Below are positions 45,260-53,954 of a stretch of 64,000 nucleotides of DNA, piece by piece; within the stretch, counting starts at the first letter, position 1; each line of letters opens with the position of its first letter. The notes under the pieces are model-generated. The model did no database searches, was not told the DNA's origin, and was given only the letters and a program-made list of their open reading frames with translations. This stretch comes from Haliea alexandrii (GTDB lineage Bacteria > Pseudomonadota > Gammaproteobacteria > Pseudomonadales > Halieaceae), in the NCBI RefSeq assembly GCF_003719295.1, contig NZ_RFLW01000001.1, forward strand, positions 496,001 to 560,000, written 5' to 3'. Both the position numbers and the translations under genes were made by a program.

Positions 45260-46647
45260 AAGCGCTTAACACGATTTTTTCCGCCCTGGTATTGGGTGGA
45301 GCGCTGGCCGTATCCGGCGTAAGCATGGCCCAGGAAGAGCCTGCGCGCGATGCCGCCAGCCTGAGTGAGCTCCTCGGCCTCGTAAAGCAGGGCCAGGCGC
45401 AGGAAGCGCGTGAAAACGCCGAGCGTGAGCGCCGTTTCAGTGCTGACAAGGCCAACCAGGCCAAGGCGCTGGAGCAGGCCAGAGCCGAGCGCGCGCGCCA
45501 GGAGCAGTTGTCTACCACGCTGGAAGCCAAGTTCGAAGAGAACGAGCTGCTGGTTGCTGCCAAGCAGGAGCAGCTGAAGGAGCGTCTGGGTTCACTGACC
45601 GAGCTGTTTGGTCATTTGACCGCTGCAGCGGGTGACCTGTCTTCCAACATCGAAGTGTCTCTGGTGTCGGCACAGTACCCCGATCGGGAGCTGTTCCTGA
45701 AAGAGCTGATTGCCAAGATGAGCGGCTCCGACAAGCTGCCGCGTATCGAGGAAATCGAGCGTGTCTGGTACGAAATGCTGCGTGAAATTACCGAGACCGG
45801 CAACGTTGTGCGCTTCAATACCGAGGTTGCCACAGCGACCGGCGAGCGTACCGACCGCGAAGTGGTCCGTATTGGTGCCTTCAACGTTATCGACACCGAT
45901 GGCAATTACCTGGCCTTCAACAACGGTAACCTCAGCGTCTTGCCGCGCCAGCCTGCTGGTCGCTACAACGCCTGGGCAGAAGAGTTGGCCAATGCCGACA
46001 GCGGCATCCACCAGTTTGGTATCGACCCCACCGGTCCTACCGGCGGCTCCTTCCTTGCGGCGATCATCGACAGCCCGACGCTGGAAGAGCGCTGGCATCA
46101 GGGCGGCTATGTGGGTTACGCGATTACCGCAGTGGGTGTGTTTGCCTTCATCCTCGCACTCTTCCGCCTGATCGTTTTGTCCGCTGTTGGCGCCAAGGTC
46201 AGCAGCCAGCTGAAAAGCAAGACGGCCAACACCAACAACCCGCTGGGTCGCGTGCTGAAAATCCACGAGGACAACCCGGCGATGGATGCGGAGACGCTGG
46301 AACTCAAGATGTCCGAGGGTGTCATGCGTGAAACGCCCAAGCTGGAGTCCGGTCTCACCCTGCTGAAGATCATTGCCGCAGTGGCACCGCTGATGGGTCT
46401 GCTGGGTACGGTGACGGGTATGATCATCACCTTCCAGGCGATCACCATCTTCGGCGCTGGCGATCCCAAGGCCATGGCTGGCGGTATCTCCTCCGCACTG
46501 GTTACCACCGTACTGGGTCTGCTGGTTGCTATCCCCACCGTTCTGCTGCACACCATTGTGAATGGCCGCGCCCAGCGCATCATCCACGTGTTGAACGAGC
46601 AGGCGACCGGGATTGTTGCCGAGCACTCTGAATCCAGCGGCAAATAA
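45256..46647 (+). CDS. ttpC: TtpC-type MotA/TolQ/ExbB proton channel protein with periplasmic extension
   Basis: 463 residues, more than twice a normal ExbB. It has a cleavable signal peptide (MKALNTIFSALVLGGALAVSGVSMAQ), a coiled coil at about 45-120, and a periplasmic domain to about 280. A C-terminal proton-channel part has three membrane segments (about 283-307, 375-400, 415-437), including LLKIIAAVAPLMGLLGTVTGMIITFQ, the ExbB/TolQ signature. TtpC is the extra component required by TonB2 systems in Vibrio. It likely joins the following ExbB/ExbD/TonB proteins and reaches across the periplasm. Confidence 0.92.
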   Translation: MKALNTIFSALVLGGALAVSGVSMAQEEPARDAASLSELLGLVKQGQAQEARENAERERRFSADKANQAKALEQARAERARQEQLSTTLEAKFEENELLVAAKQEQLKERLGSLTELFGHLTAAAGDLSSNIEVSLVSAQYPDRELFLKELIAKMSGSDKLPRIEEIERVWYEMLREITETGNVVRFNTEVATATGERTDREVVRIGAFNVIDTDGNYLAFNNGNLSVLPRQPAGRYNAWAEELANADSGIHQFGIDPTGPTGGSFLAAIIDSPTLEERWHQGGYVGYAITAVGVFAFILALFRLIVLSAVGAKVSSQLKSKTANTNNPLGRVLKIHEDNPAMDAETLELKMSEGVMRETPKLESGLTLLKIIAAVAPLMGLLGTVTGMIITFQAITIFGAGDPKAMAGGISSALVTTVLGLLVAIPTVLLHTIVNGRAQRIIHVLNEQATGIVAEHSESSGK

Positions 46648-46661
46648 GCAGAGGTTCGACC

Positions 46662-47183
46662 ATGTCGGGAGGAATTATTGAAGGCACTCTCGCCTTTATG
46701 GACAAAGGCGGGGATGTGCTCTGGCTCATCGCCATCCTGGTGTTCGTGATGTGGACGTTGATCTTTGAGCGGCTTTGGTACTTTACCTTCGCCTGGCGCA
46801 AAGAGGCCTTTGCCATCATCAACACCTGGGAGGCGCGCACCGAACGCAAGTCGTGGAATGCGAAGCAGATTCGCGCCCGGCTACTGTCCCGGAGTCGCGA
46901 GGCCATCAACGCCAACCTCCCGATCATCACCACCATGGTCGCCCTGTGTCCGCTTCTGGGTCTACTGGGCACCGTGACAGGCATGATCGAGGTGTTCAAC
47001 GTGATGGCCGTGACCGGTGGTGGCGATGCCAAATCCATGGCGGGTGGTGTAGAGCGATCTACCATCCCCACCATGGCAGGCATGGTGGCTGCCTTGTCCG
47101 GGCTGTTCGCGAACACCTACCTGAACCGCGTCGCCACGCGGGAGCAGGAATTCCTACAGGATAATTTGACGTCCGATCACTGA
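46662..47183 (+). CDS. exbB: ExbB-type proton channel subunit
   Basis: 173 residues, a compact ExbB2. An N-terminal membrane segment (VLWLIAILVFVMWTLIFERLWYF), a short cytoplasmic loop and the paired helices LPIITTMVALCPLLGLLGTVTGMIEVFNVM and GGVERSTIPTMAGMVAALSGLFANTYL match the MotA/TolQ/ExbB family. With ExbD it forms the proton-driven stator for TonB. It follows ttpC by 14 bp. A perfect 8-bp-stem hairpin covers its stop codon. Confidence 0.94.
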   Translation: MSGGIIEGTLAFMDKGGDVLWLIAILVFVMWTLIFERLWYFTFAWRKEAFAIINTWEARTERKSWNAKQIRARLLSRSREAINANLPIITTMVALCPLLGLLGTVTGMIEVFNVMAVTGGGDAKSMAGGVERSTIPTMAGMVAALSGLFANTYLNRVATREQEFLQDNLTSDH

Positions 47184-47189
47184 TCGGAC
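47171..47189 (+). other. Intercistronic hairpin spanning the exbB stop codon
   Basis: GTCCGATC-ACT-GATCGGAC forms a perfect 8-bp stem with a 3-nt loop. It overlaps the exbB stop codon (47181-47183) and lies about 20 bp before the first exbD start. There is no T-run, so it is not an intrinsic terminator; it could be an RNA-processing or stability element that sets subunit ratios. Confidence 0.55.
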
Positions 47190-47208
47190 GCTGACAGGTA
47201 GCAATCAG

Positions 47209-47613
47209 ATGCGCAGACTTGCAAAACAGCAGGAAGACGAAGGAGCAGAAATCGACCTGACGCCGATGCTGGACGTCGTGTTCATCATGCTGATCTTCTT
47301 CATCGTTGTCGCTTCGTTCATCAAGGAGGCCGGCATTGAAGTCAGCCGGCCAGACAGCGCCAAGTCGGACCCCAGTGATGCCACCAGCATTCTGGTGAAC
47401 ATCCGCAGTGACAACCAGATCTGGATGGAAAACCGGCGTGTTGATGCCCGGGCTGTTCGGGCGAACATTCAGCGCCTGCTCGCCAATGATCCGGAACAAG
47501 CGGTGACGATCAAGGTCGAAAAAGGTGCCAAGGCCGGTGCGGTCGTGGACGTGGCGGACGCGGCGCGTGAGGCCGGGGCTGGCGCGGTCAACTGGGCCAG
47601 CGAAGGGAAATAG
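47209..47613 (+). CDS. exbD: ExbD-type biopolymer transport protein, first copy
   Basis: 134 residues. A short cytoplasmic tail is followed by the membrane helix EIDLTPMLDVVFIMLIFFIVVASFI, with the protonatable Asp of the LTPMLDVVF motif, and a periplasmic domain. It differs clearly from the next ExbD in the periplasmic part (EVSRPDSAKSDPSDATSILVNIRSDNQIWMENRRVDAR; VTIKVEKGAKAGAVVDVADAAREAGA). It is separated from the second copy by 5 bp. Confidence 0.93.
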   Translation: MRRLAKQQEDEGAEIDLTPMLDVVFIMLIFFIVVASFIKEAGIEVSRPDSAKSDPSDATSILVNIRSDNQIWMENRRVDARAVRANIQRLLANDPEQAVTIKVEKGAKAGAVVDVADAAREAGAGAVNWASEGK

Positions 47614-47618
47614 GATCC

Positions 47619-48035
47619 ATGAGCATTCGAGATAACGCAGCCAGAAAGGCCGCGGCGGACGAGGGCAATATCGACCTGACGCCCATGTTGGACGTCGTGT
47701 TCATTATGCTTATTTTCTTTATCGTCACATCCTCCTTCGTCAAGGAGCCCGGCGTAGAGCTGCTCAAGCCACAGGCAACGACCACCGAAGCCTGCGAGCG
47801 GGGCACCATTATTTTCGCCGTGGATGACCGCGGAGAGATCTATTACGACAAGAATCGCGTGTCTCTGGATCGCGCGGCCCGCCTGGCAGAGGGTGCCAAG
47901 AAAGAAGCGCCGCAGGCGAATATTGTAGTACAGGTAGACCGTGACACGCCCGCGTTTGCAGTCGAGCAGCTGGTTGACGAAATCCGTCCGCTGCTCACGG
48001 CTCCGCCCTGTATTTCAACGGATGACGAGGTGTAA
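47619..48035 (+). CDS. exbD: ExbD-type biopolymer transport protein, second copy
   Basis: 138 residues. The helix NIDLTPMLDVVFIMLIFFIVTSSFV is almost identical to that of the first ExbD and keeps the Asp, while the periplasmic domain (GVELLKPQATTTEACERGTIIFAVDDRGEIYYDKNRVSLDRAARL; IVVQVDRDTPAFAVEQLVDEIRPL) has diverged. The usual TtpC-type operon has a single exbD. Two divergent copies in tandem suggest an ExbD heterodimer in the stator, since ExbD works as a dimer. It is 5 bp from tonB. Confidence 0.93.
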   Translation: MSIRDNAARKAAADEGNIDLTPMLDVVFIMLIFFIVTSSFVKEPGVELLKPQATTTEACERGTIIFAVDDRGEIYYDKNRVSLDRAARLAEGAKKEAPQANIVVQVDRDTPAFAVEQLVDEIRPLLTAPPCISTDDEV

Positions 48036-48040
48036 ACGGA

Positions 48041-48646
48041 ATGGGCAGCAGCTTTGTTAGGGTACTGGTGGGTGCACTGGTAGCGATCCCTGTAGCGATC
48101 GGCCTGTTTTTCGTGATGCAGAGCCTGATCAGTCGCGAGTATCAACAGGAAGATATCGAAAGCCGTAAAATTGCGGATATCGTTGTGCCCGAAACCGAAA
48201 TCGAGGTCAACGTGGCGCAGAAGAAGCCGGAGAAGGTCGAGGATCCCGAAGAACCGCCACCGGAGCTGGACACGCCGGATATGGACATGGATATGGACAT
48301 GAATGTGGTCAACACCGCACCGCGCGCGAGCGTGGACGTGTCGATCAGCTCGTCCGGCATGTCCAGCGGTGATGGCGAGTATCTGCCGATCGTCAAGGTG
48401 GCGCCAGTCTACCCGCGCCGTGCACAGACACGGGGCATCAGCGGCTACTGCATCGTCGAATACACGGTAACCCGCAACGGATCCATTCGCGATCCCCGAG
48501 CGGTGGATTGCCAGCCTTCGGGCGTATTCGAGTCCGCTTCAGTGAAGGCGGCAGAGAAGTTCAAGTACAAGCCGCGGGTGGTCGATGGTGAACCGATTGA
48601 GGTGGCCGGCGTCCAAAACAAATTCACCTACGAGCTGGAACAGTGA
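48041..48646 (+). CDS. tonB: TonB energy-transducing protein
   Basis: 201 residues. One N-terminal membrane segment (FVRVLVGALVAIPVAIGLFFVMQSL) leads into a short acidic linker (KKPEKVEDPEEPPPELDTPDMDMDMDMNVV) and a TonB C-terminal domain (about 115-201) with YLPIVKVAPVYPRRAQTRGISGYCIVEYTVTRNGSI and KYKPRVVDGEPIEVAG. The linker is short and only weakly Pro-rich, as in TonB2 proteins that need TtpC. A near-perfect Met-Asp repeat occurs in it. It is followed by the TPR gene with a GTGA overlap. Confidence 0.94.
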   Translation: MGSSFVRVLVGALVAIPVAIGLFFVMQSLISREYQQEDIESRKIADIVVPETEIEVNVAQKKPEKVEDPEEPPPELDTPDMDMDMDMNVVNTAPRASVDVSISSSGMSSGDGEYLPIVKVAPVYPRRAQTRGISGYCIVEYTVTRNGSIRDPRAVDCQPSGVFESASVKAAEKFKYKPRVVDGEPIEVAGVQNKFTYELEQ

Positions 48647-49989
48647 GCGTTATGAAATCGTACGATCCCACACGCTGGTTACGTTCGGCGATGTTGGCAC
48701 TGCCTCTCGCCGCCACGCCCGTGGTGCTCGATCAGGTCGGCGCCGAATTTGGCCTCGCACCCCAGGCTGCGGCGTTTGCCCAGGAAGGCGGTGGTGACCA
48801 GCGCGAAACACGCCGTACGCCGGCGCTGCGCAACGCCGTCTATGAGAAGCTGTCCGAGGCACAGGCGGCTGCAGAAGCACAGGATCTGGCCGGCGCGTCG
48901 CGCGTGCTGGACGAGATGCTGGGCGCGGGAGGCAAGAACGAGCTGAACAGCTACGAATTGGCCAATGTCTACAACCTCTACGCGTTCATCCATTACTCGC
49001 GTGAGGATTACAACAAGGCACTGCAGGCCTACGAAAATGTGGTGCGTCAGCCGGATATCCCGCTGGCGATGGAAATTAATACCCGTTACACCATTGCCCA
49101 GCTGTATTTCGTGCAGGAGCAGTGGCAGCAGGGTGTCAATGCGCTGCTGTCCTGGTTCGCCATGACCGACAACCCGCCAGAGGACTCCTACGTGTTGCTG
49201 GCGCAGGGTTACTATCAGCTCAACGACTACCCCAAGGCCCTGAACAATGTTGAGAAAGCGATCAGCATGTACAAGGACAAGGCCAAGGTGCCGAAGGAGC
49301 AGTGGTACAACCTGGCTCGCTTCCTGTACTTCGACAAGAACGACGTCACCAACGCGGTTCGTGTGCTTGAAGAGCTGCTGACCCACTATCCCGACAAGCA
49401 GTACTGGGTGCAGCTGTCGCACATGTACGGCGAGCAGAAGCGCGACAGCGAACAACTCGCGGCGATGGAAGCGGCCTACGTGCAGGAGATGCTGGACAAG
49501 GGCTCAGAGCAGGTCACCATGGCCTATCTCTACCTCAATGCCGAAGTGCCTTACAAGGCGGCCAAGGTGATGGACAAGGGCCTGGGCAACAAGTCGGTCG
49601 AGGCCACCTCGCGCAATTACGAAATTCTCGGCAACGCCTATCGCCAGGCGCAGGAAATCGACAAGGCGATCCCGGCGATGGAAGAAGCCGCGGCGCGCTC
49701 GGAAGACGGTGAGCTGTACACGCGGCTGGGTAACATCTATCTGGACGGTGATGAGTTCAAGAAGGCGATTGATGCCATCACCAAGGGCCTCGCACGGGGC
49801 GGCGTGAAGCGTCCGGATACGGCGCGCCTGGTGCTGGGTATGGCTTACTTCAACGACAAGCAGTACGAGAAGGCCCGCGAGGCATTCAAGGCTGCCGGCC
49901 GTGACGAGCGTTCAGCCAAGTTCTCCAAGCAGTGGATTCAGTACATGGATTCCGAGCTCGATCGTCAGCGTCAGCTGCAGGAAGGCTAA
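48643..49989 (+). CDS. TPR protein of the TtpC/TonB cluster
   Basis: 448 residues. A signal-like segment (WLRSAMLALPLAATPVVLDQVGAEFGLAPQAAAFAQ) suggests export to the periplasm. Most of the rest is tetratricopeptide-like helical repeats (NLYAFIHYSREDYNKALQAYENVVRQPD; YVLLAQGYYQLNDYPKALNNVEKAISMY; LVLGMAYFNDKQYEKAREAFKAAG). A TPR protein as last gene of DUF3450-TtpC-ExbB-ExbD-TonB operons is typical of Vibrio and marine relatives, and such proteins are thought to assist TonB2. The start is GTG at 48643 or ATG at 48652. A terminator follows. Confidence 0.9.
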   Translation: MSVMKSYDPTRWLRSAMLALPLAATPVVLDQVGAEFGLAPQAAAFAQEGGGDQRETRRTPALRNAVYEKLSEAQAAAEAQDLAGASRVLDEMLGAGGKNELNSYELANVYNLYAFIHYSREDYNKALQAYENVVRQPDIPLAMEINTRYTIAQLYFVQEQWQQGVNALLSWFAMTDNPPEDSYVLLAQGYYQLNDYPKALNNVEKAISMYKDKAKVPKEQWYNLARFLYFDKNDVTNAVRVLEELLTHYPDKQYWVQLSHMYGEQKRDSEQLAAMEAAYVQEMLDKGSEQVTMAYLYLNAEVPYKAAKVMDKGLGNKSVEATSRNYEILGNAYRQAQEIDKAIPAMEEAAARSEDGELYTRLGNIYLDGDEFKKAIDAITKGLARGGVKRPDTARLVLGMAYFNDKQYEKAREAFKAAGRDERSAKFSKQWIQYMDSELDRQRQLQEG

Positions 49990-50009
49990 ACCGGGCCACG
50001 TGGCCTGAA

Positions 50010-50037
50010 AAAAAGGAGCACTGAGGTGCTCCTTTTT
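50010..50037. terminator. Bidirectional Rho-independent terminator
   Basis: GGAGCAC-TGAG-GTGCTCC with an A-run on the left and a T-run on the right can terminate both the TonB operon (plus) and the cold-shock gene (minus), whose stop codons lie 20-30 bp on either side. Confidence 0.9.
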
Positions 50038-50061
50038 CTTGGGGTCGAGAAATGCTCAGGC

Positions 50062-50268
50062 TTAGACCGGTGTGACGTTCTCTGCCTGTGGGCCTTTCTG
50101 ACCGTTGGTGACGGTGAACTGCACTTTCTGGCCATCAGTGAGGGTTTTGAAGCCATCGCCCTTGATTGCGCTGAAGTGTACGAACACGTCGGGGCCGTTT
50201 TCGCGCTCGATAAAGCCGAATCCCTTGGTCTCGTTAAACCACTTAACGGTGCCGGTTTCTGTAGACAT
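50062..50268 (-). CDS. Cold-shock domain protein (CspA family)
   Basis: 68 residues: a single OB-fold cold-shock domain. [31 protein letters not shown] contains RNP1 (KGFGFI) and RNP2 (VFVHF). It binds single-stranded RNA/DNA as a chaperone; whether it is cold-induced cannot be told from the protein. Upstream there is roughly 130 bp before any other gene, containing an AGCCC/GGGCT hairpin that may be part of a long structured leader, which is common for csp genes. Confidence 0.96.
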   Translation of the reverse strand: MSTETGTVKWFNETKGFGFIERENGPDVFVHFSAIKGDGFKTLTDGQKVQFTVTNGQKGPQAENVTPV

Positions 50269-50478
50269 ATGTGTTACCTGTATAACTTGGGAAAGCCCGG
50301 TTCGGGGCTCCAGGGGTTAGTCACTATTTATGTTCAACGTACCGAGGAACTTAAGGGAACTTCGACCACGCGCATAAATACCACTGATTTCTCAGCTTAA
50401 AGGAGTTTAGCACCGGGTTTTGCAGCGGGTATCTGCTGTGCGGCAAATATTTTGGGCAATATTACGCGTTTGCCAACG

Positions 50479-51453
50479 CTAACAGGCTGGGTCTGCCAGT
50501 GGCGCGCGACCCGCACCCACGAGCCCCGGGTAGGGGTGGGTGATGACCGAGACCACGCTATGCTCCAAGGTGGACTGCAGTGGGCCGCGATCGTGAAAGC
50601 AGGACAGAAAAGCGCTGCGTTGCAGGAAGGGCACCATTCTCGGCACAATGCCTCCCGCCAGATACAATGCGTCATACGCCCCGTTCGCCAGCACAAAGTT
50701 GGCGCTGGCTGCGCCGAGGAAGGCGCAGAACTGCTCTAGCGTTGCGACACACAATGGGTCGCTGCCGGCGATGCCGCGGGCGCTGATGCCTGCGGGGTCA
50801 AGATCCTCGGTTACTTTGCCCTCAGCCTCGCCCAGCGCCAGGTACAGTCGTCGCAGGCCGGCGCCGGAGAGCAGGAGCTCAGCGTAAATCCGCGGGTGGT
50901 GGCGTTGCAGGACGGGCCACAACGCCATCTGCGCCGCGCCCAACGGCGCGAGGTCCATTTGTCCGGGCTCACAGGCGACGGCAACGGCACCGGCGGCACG
51001 CCTGTCGAGTACGGCGCCACCAAGGCCTGTGCCGGGGCCCAGTACAGCCAGCCGCGCGGGCTTTTTTGCCCGGCCCGTCTGTAGCGCGGTGCAGTCCTGT
51101 GGGCGCAGCCACGGCAGAGCACACGCGTTGGCCTCGAAGTCGTTCATCAGGCCCAGTTGGGGTATGCCGAAACGTTGCGCCAGCTCCGCGCCGCGCAGCT
51201 CCCAATCGATGTTGATCATGCGGGCGTTATTGCCGCTGGGCGGTGCCGCTACCGCAATGCAGGCTTCCCGGGGTGCGTCTGCGTCCACTTCCCGGAACCA
51301 GCTGTCCAGTACAGCGCTGAAATCGGCATGGCTGGCGTTCTGGTAAACACGCAGGGCCTGCAGGCTGCCATCGCGAGGGTCGAACAGCGCCACACGGCTG
51401 TTAGTGCCGCCGACGTCCGCAACCAGTCGCAGCTCCGTGCTCGCGCTGGTCAT
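50479..51453 (-). CDS. glk: Glucokinase
   Basis: ATP-dependent phosphorylation of glucose. It is 324 residues, of the bacterial Glk family. LVADVGGTNSRVALFD is the phosphate-1 loop, GLMNDFEANACAL and LAVLGPGTGLGGAVL follow, and DALYLAGGIVPRMVPFL is near the C-terminus with the adenosine-contact region. Its ATG overlaps the pyruvate kinase stop (ATGA). It ends the ALDH-glycerophosphodiesterase-pyk-glk operon, pairing the first and last enzymes of glucose breakdown. Confidence 0.93.
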   Translation of the reverse strand: MTSASTELRLVADVGGTNSRVALFDPRDGSLQALRVYQNASHADFSAVLDSWFREVDADAPREACIAVAAPPSGNNARMINIDWELRGAELAQRFGIPQLGLMNDFEANACALPWLRPQDCTALQTGRAKKPARLAVLGPGTGLGGAVLDRRAAGAVAVACEPGQMDLAPLGAAQMALWPVLQRHHPRIYAELLLSGAGLRRLYLALGEAEGKVTEDLDPAGISARGIAGSDPLCVATLEQFCAFLGAASANFVLANGAYDALYLAGGIVPRMVPFLQRSAFLSCFHDRGPLQSTLEHSVVSVITHPYPGLVGAGRAPLADPAC

Positions 51454-52898
51454 GGCACCGAAAGAATTTTCAGGATGTTGGTGGAGCCCGGCCGGCCCAT
51501 CACGGAGCCCTTGGTCAGCAGCACTGCGTCATCCTTGTGCAGTTGACCTTCATCACAGAGGAACTCGATCGCGCTGGCTTCGATGGTTTCCGGGTCAAAC
51601 ACGCTGGCATCGAAGAACAGGGGCACCACGCCGCGGCACAGGCACAGGCGCTGCAGGGTTTCGCTGCGGTGACTGAGGGCGAAGATCGGCAACCCGGATG
51701 ACAACCGCGACATCTGCAATGGCGTGGTGCCCGACTCTGTCAAACAGGCGATACCGCGTACAGCACTGTAGTGATTGGCCGCATAAATGGCCGACATGGC
51801 GATGGCTTCCTGCGCGCTGGAGAACTGCTTGTCCAGTCGGTAGCGCGAGGTGCGGGCGACGGGATGCCGTTCAGCACCGAGGGCGGCATCGGCCATTGCA
51901 CTGACCACTTCCACCGGGTAGTTGCCGACAGCGGTTTCGGCAGAGAGCATGACGGCGTCGGTGCCATCGAGGACCGCATTGGCAACATCGAACACCTCCG
52001 CGCGGGTGGGCATGGCGCTGTTGATCATCGACTCCATCATCTGTGTCGCCGTGATCACCACCCGGTCCATTTTACGCGCCCGGGAAATGAGAGTTTTCTG
52101 CAGGCCGATGAGTTCGGCGTCCCCGACCTCCACGCCGAGGTCACCGCGCGCGACCATGATGCCGAAGGACGCATCGATGATGCCGTTGAGGGTTTCGTCG
52201 TCATAGACGACCTCAGCGCGTTCGATCTTGGCGATAATCGCGGGGGTCAACTGATGTGCGGCGAGTAGCTCCCGGGTCTGGAGGATGTCCAGCGCGCTGG
52301 AGACAAAGGACACGGCGACGAAATCAGGTCGCACCTCCGCCAGGCTGTCGATGTCCGCGATGTCCTTGGCGGTGAGGGCCGGCGCTGCCAGCCCGCCTCC
52401 CAGGCGGTTGATACCCTTGCGCGAACCCAGTGTGCCGCCTACCAGCACGGTGCACTCAACCGCTCCGTCCACAACCTCGTCCACGCGCAGCCGCAGTCGC
52501 CCGTCATCGAGCAGCAGGGTGTCACCGTGAAATACGCTGCTGGTCAGCTCCCGGTAGTCGAGCCCGACGCCGGAGGCGTCACCCTCGCCCTCACCCAGAG
52601 CGAGATCGAGGCGGAAGCGGTCTCCATTCTCCAGCTTCACGGAACCGTTGCGGAAGGTGCTGATGCGAATCTTGGGGCCCTGCAGGTCGGCGAGAATGCC
52701 CACATAGCGCCCTGCAACCGCGGCCTGTTTGCGAATGCGTTCAGCAACCAGGGCATGCTGCGCCGCCGAGCCGTGGCTGAAATTCAAGCGGAATACGTTC
52801 ACGCCCGCGTTGATCAGGCGGCCGATCATGTCTTCCGACTCACTGCCCGGGCCGATGGTGGCAACGATCTTGGTGCGTCGATTCACTTTGGGTGTCAC
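51450..52898 (-). CDS. pyk: Pyruvate kinase
   Basis: Converts PEP and ADP to pyruvate and ATP. It is 482 residues. RRTKIVATIGPGSES, GVNVFRLNFSHGS, LADLQGPKIRI, the active-site IIAKIERAEVVYDD and MVARGDLGVEVGDAELIGLQK, and ATQMMESMINSAMPTRAEVFDVANAVLDGTDAVMLSAETAVGNYPVE are all intact. The length and C-terminal domain are closest to the PykA type. The GTG start overlaps the glycerophosphodiesterase stop as GTGA. Confidence 0.96.
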   Translation of the reverse strand: MTPKVNRRTKIVATIGPGSESEDMIGRLINAGVNVFRLNFSHGSAAQHALVAERIRKQAAVAGRYVGILADLQGPKIRISTFRNGSVKLENGDRFRLDLALGEGEGDASGVGLDYRELTSSVFHGDTLLLDDGRLRLRVDEVVDGAVECTVLVGGTLGSRKGINRLGGGLAAPALTAKDIADIDSLAEVRPDFVAVSFVSSALDILQTRELLAAHQLTPAIIAKIERAEVVYDDETLNGIIDASFGIMVARGDLGVEVGDAELIGLQKTLISRARKMDRVVITATQMMESMINSAMPTRAEVFDVANAVLDGTDAVMLSAETAVGNYPVEVVSAMADAALGAERHPVARTSRYRLDKQFSSAQEAIAMSAIYAANHYSAVRGIACLTESGTTPLQMSRLSSGLPIFALSHRSETLQRLCLCRGVVPLFFDASVFDPETIEASAIEFLCDEGQLHKDDAVLLTKGSVMGRPGSTNILKILSVP

Positions 52899-53941
52899 TG
52901 TGGGGTCCTGTGCTGGCGGTGGTGTTGCAGGAAAGTGCGGGCGAGGTCGGGAAAGTCAGTGAAAGCCCCGTCTACACCCAGTTCGAGGAAAAAGAGCTGT
53001 AACAGCGCGTCGAAGCTGTCGATACCCGCTGGCAGCGCATCGGCGCGGAATGTGTACGGGTGCACCTGCAGGCCGCGCGCGTGCGCCAGAGCGACCAGTT
53101 CACTGAGCACGGGTTCTCCGTGTGCGTTTCGCCCCAGATAGATCTGCTCCACCCAGGGGCCGATGCCGTCGGCGTAGCCCGCGACGGCGTCGAGCCCGTC
53201 GGCTGTTTGCAGGAATGCATAGTCGACAGCGCTGTCTTCGCCCCAGCCGGGGTCGGCAATCAACTGAATCAGTGGCAGCGGCGTTTTCAGCTCGTGGCGC
53301 AGGTAGCGCAGGGTGTCATCGTCGAAACACTGCAGGAATACCTGCTCACTGCGCTGGTCGTAACCTTTCTCGCGCAGCACATCCAGCACCCTTTGGGCGA
53401 TGTTGTAGCCTTCGTTGCGGTGAAAGCGGGGTGACTTGAACTCGATGTAGAGTCCGGTGCGGCGCTGTCGGCTGCGATCGAGACCGCTGATCAAGTCGAT
53501 CTCCTCGGCCAGTGTGGGCACGCGGAAATCACCCGTATGCGCGGGAAAACGCCCCGGGTACACCGCTTGCCCGTCGCTGTCCAACCGCTCCTGCGCGCGC
53601 AGGTTGCGGATCTCGGCCAGCGTGAAGTCAATGGCATAGTAGCGTCCGTCTGCCCGGGCGCGGTCGGGGAAGCGCAGCGCGACATCTGTGGTCGACTCGA
53701 GGTGAATGTCGTGGAGCACTACGGGCACGCCGTCGCGGCTCAGAACAACGTCCTGTTCGATGAAGTCGGCGCCCATGGCGTGCGCCATAGCTTTCGCGGG
53801 CAGGGTGTGTTCGGGCAAGTAGCCGCTGGCCCCGCGGTGGGCGATCACGATAGGAGAAGAGGCAGCGGCTGTCATAGCCGCCCATGGTAGCAGGATAGCG
53901 CTGATCAGCGCGAGATGACGCAGCCGCTGCAGGCGCGTCAC
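52895..53941 (-). CDS. glpQ: Periplasmic glycerophosphodiester phosphodiesterase (GlpQ type)
   Basis: Hydrolyses glycerophosphodiesters to glycerol 3-phosphate and an alcohol. It is 348 residues from the GTG at 53941, the start that provides a full signal peptide (LQRLRHLALISAILLPWAAMTAAAS). IVIAHRGASGYLPEHTLPAKAMAHAMGADFIEQDVVLSRDGVPVVLHD gives the catalytic His, the metal-binding Glu/Asp and the second His; GLYIEFKSPRFHRNEG adds a further Glu ligand. GYLPEHTL and the signal peptide place it with E. coli GlpQ rather than cytoplasmic UgpQ. It lies 13 bp after the aldehyde dehydrogenase gene and overlaps pyk. Confidence 0.9.
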   Translation of the reverse strand: MTRLQRLRHLALISAILLPWAAMTAAASSPIVIAHRGASGYLPEHTLPAKAMAHAMGADFIEQDVVLSRDGVPVVLHDIHLESTTDVALRFPDRARADGRYYAIDFTLAEIRNLRAQERLDSDGQAVYPGRFPAHTGDFRVPTLAEEIDLISGLDRSRQRRTGLYIEFKSPRFHRNEGYNIAQRVLDVLREKGYDQRSEQVFLQCFDDDTLRYLRHELKTPLPLIQLIADPGWGEDSAVDYAFLQTADGLDAVAGYADGIGPWVEQIYLGRNAHGEPVLSELVALAHARGLQVHPYTFRADALPAGIDSFDALLQLFFLELGVDGAFTDFPDLARTFLQHHRQHRTPQ

Positions 53942-53954
53942 CCGCCCGGTCCGC

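Noticed and set aside
47209-48035. Assembly duplication producing two exbD genes
   Set aside because: Apart from the membrane helix the two genes differ strongly in DNA and protein, so this is an old paralogous pair rather than an assembly artefact.
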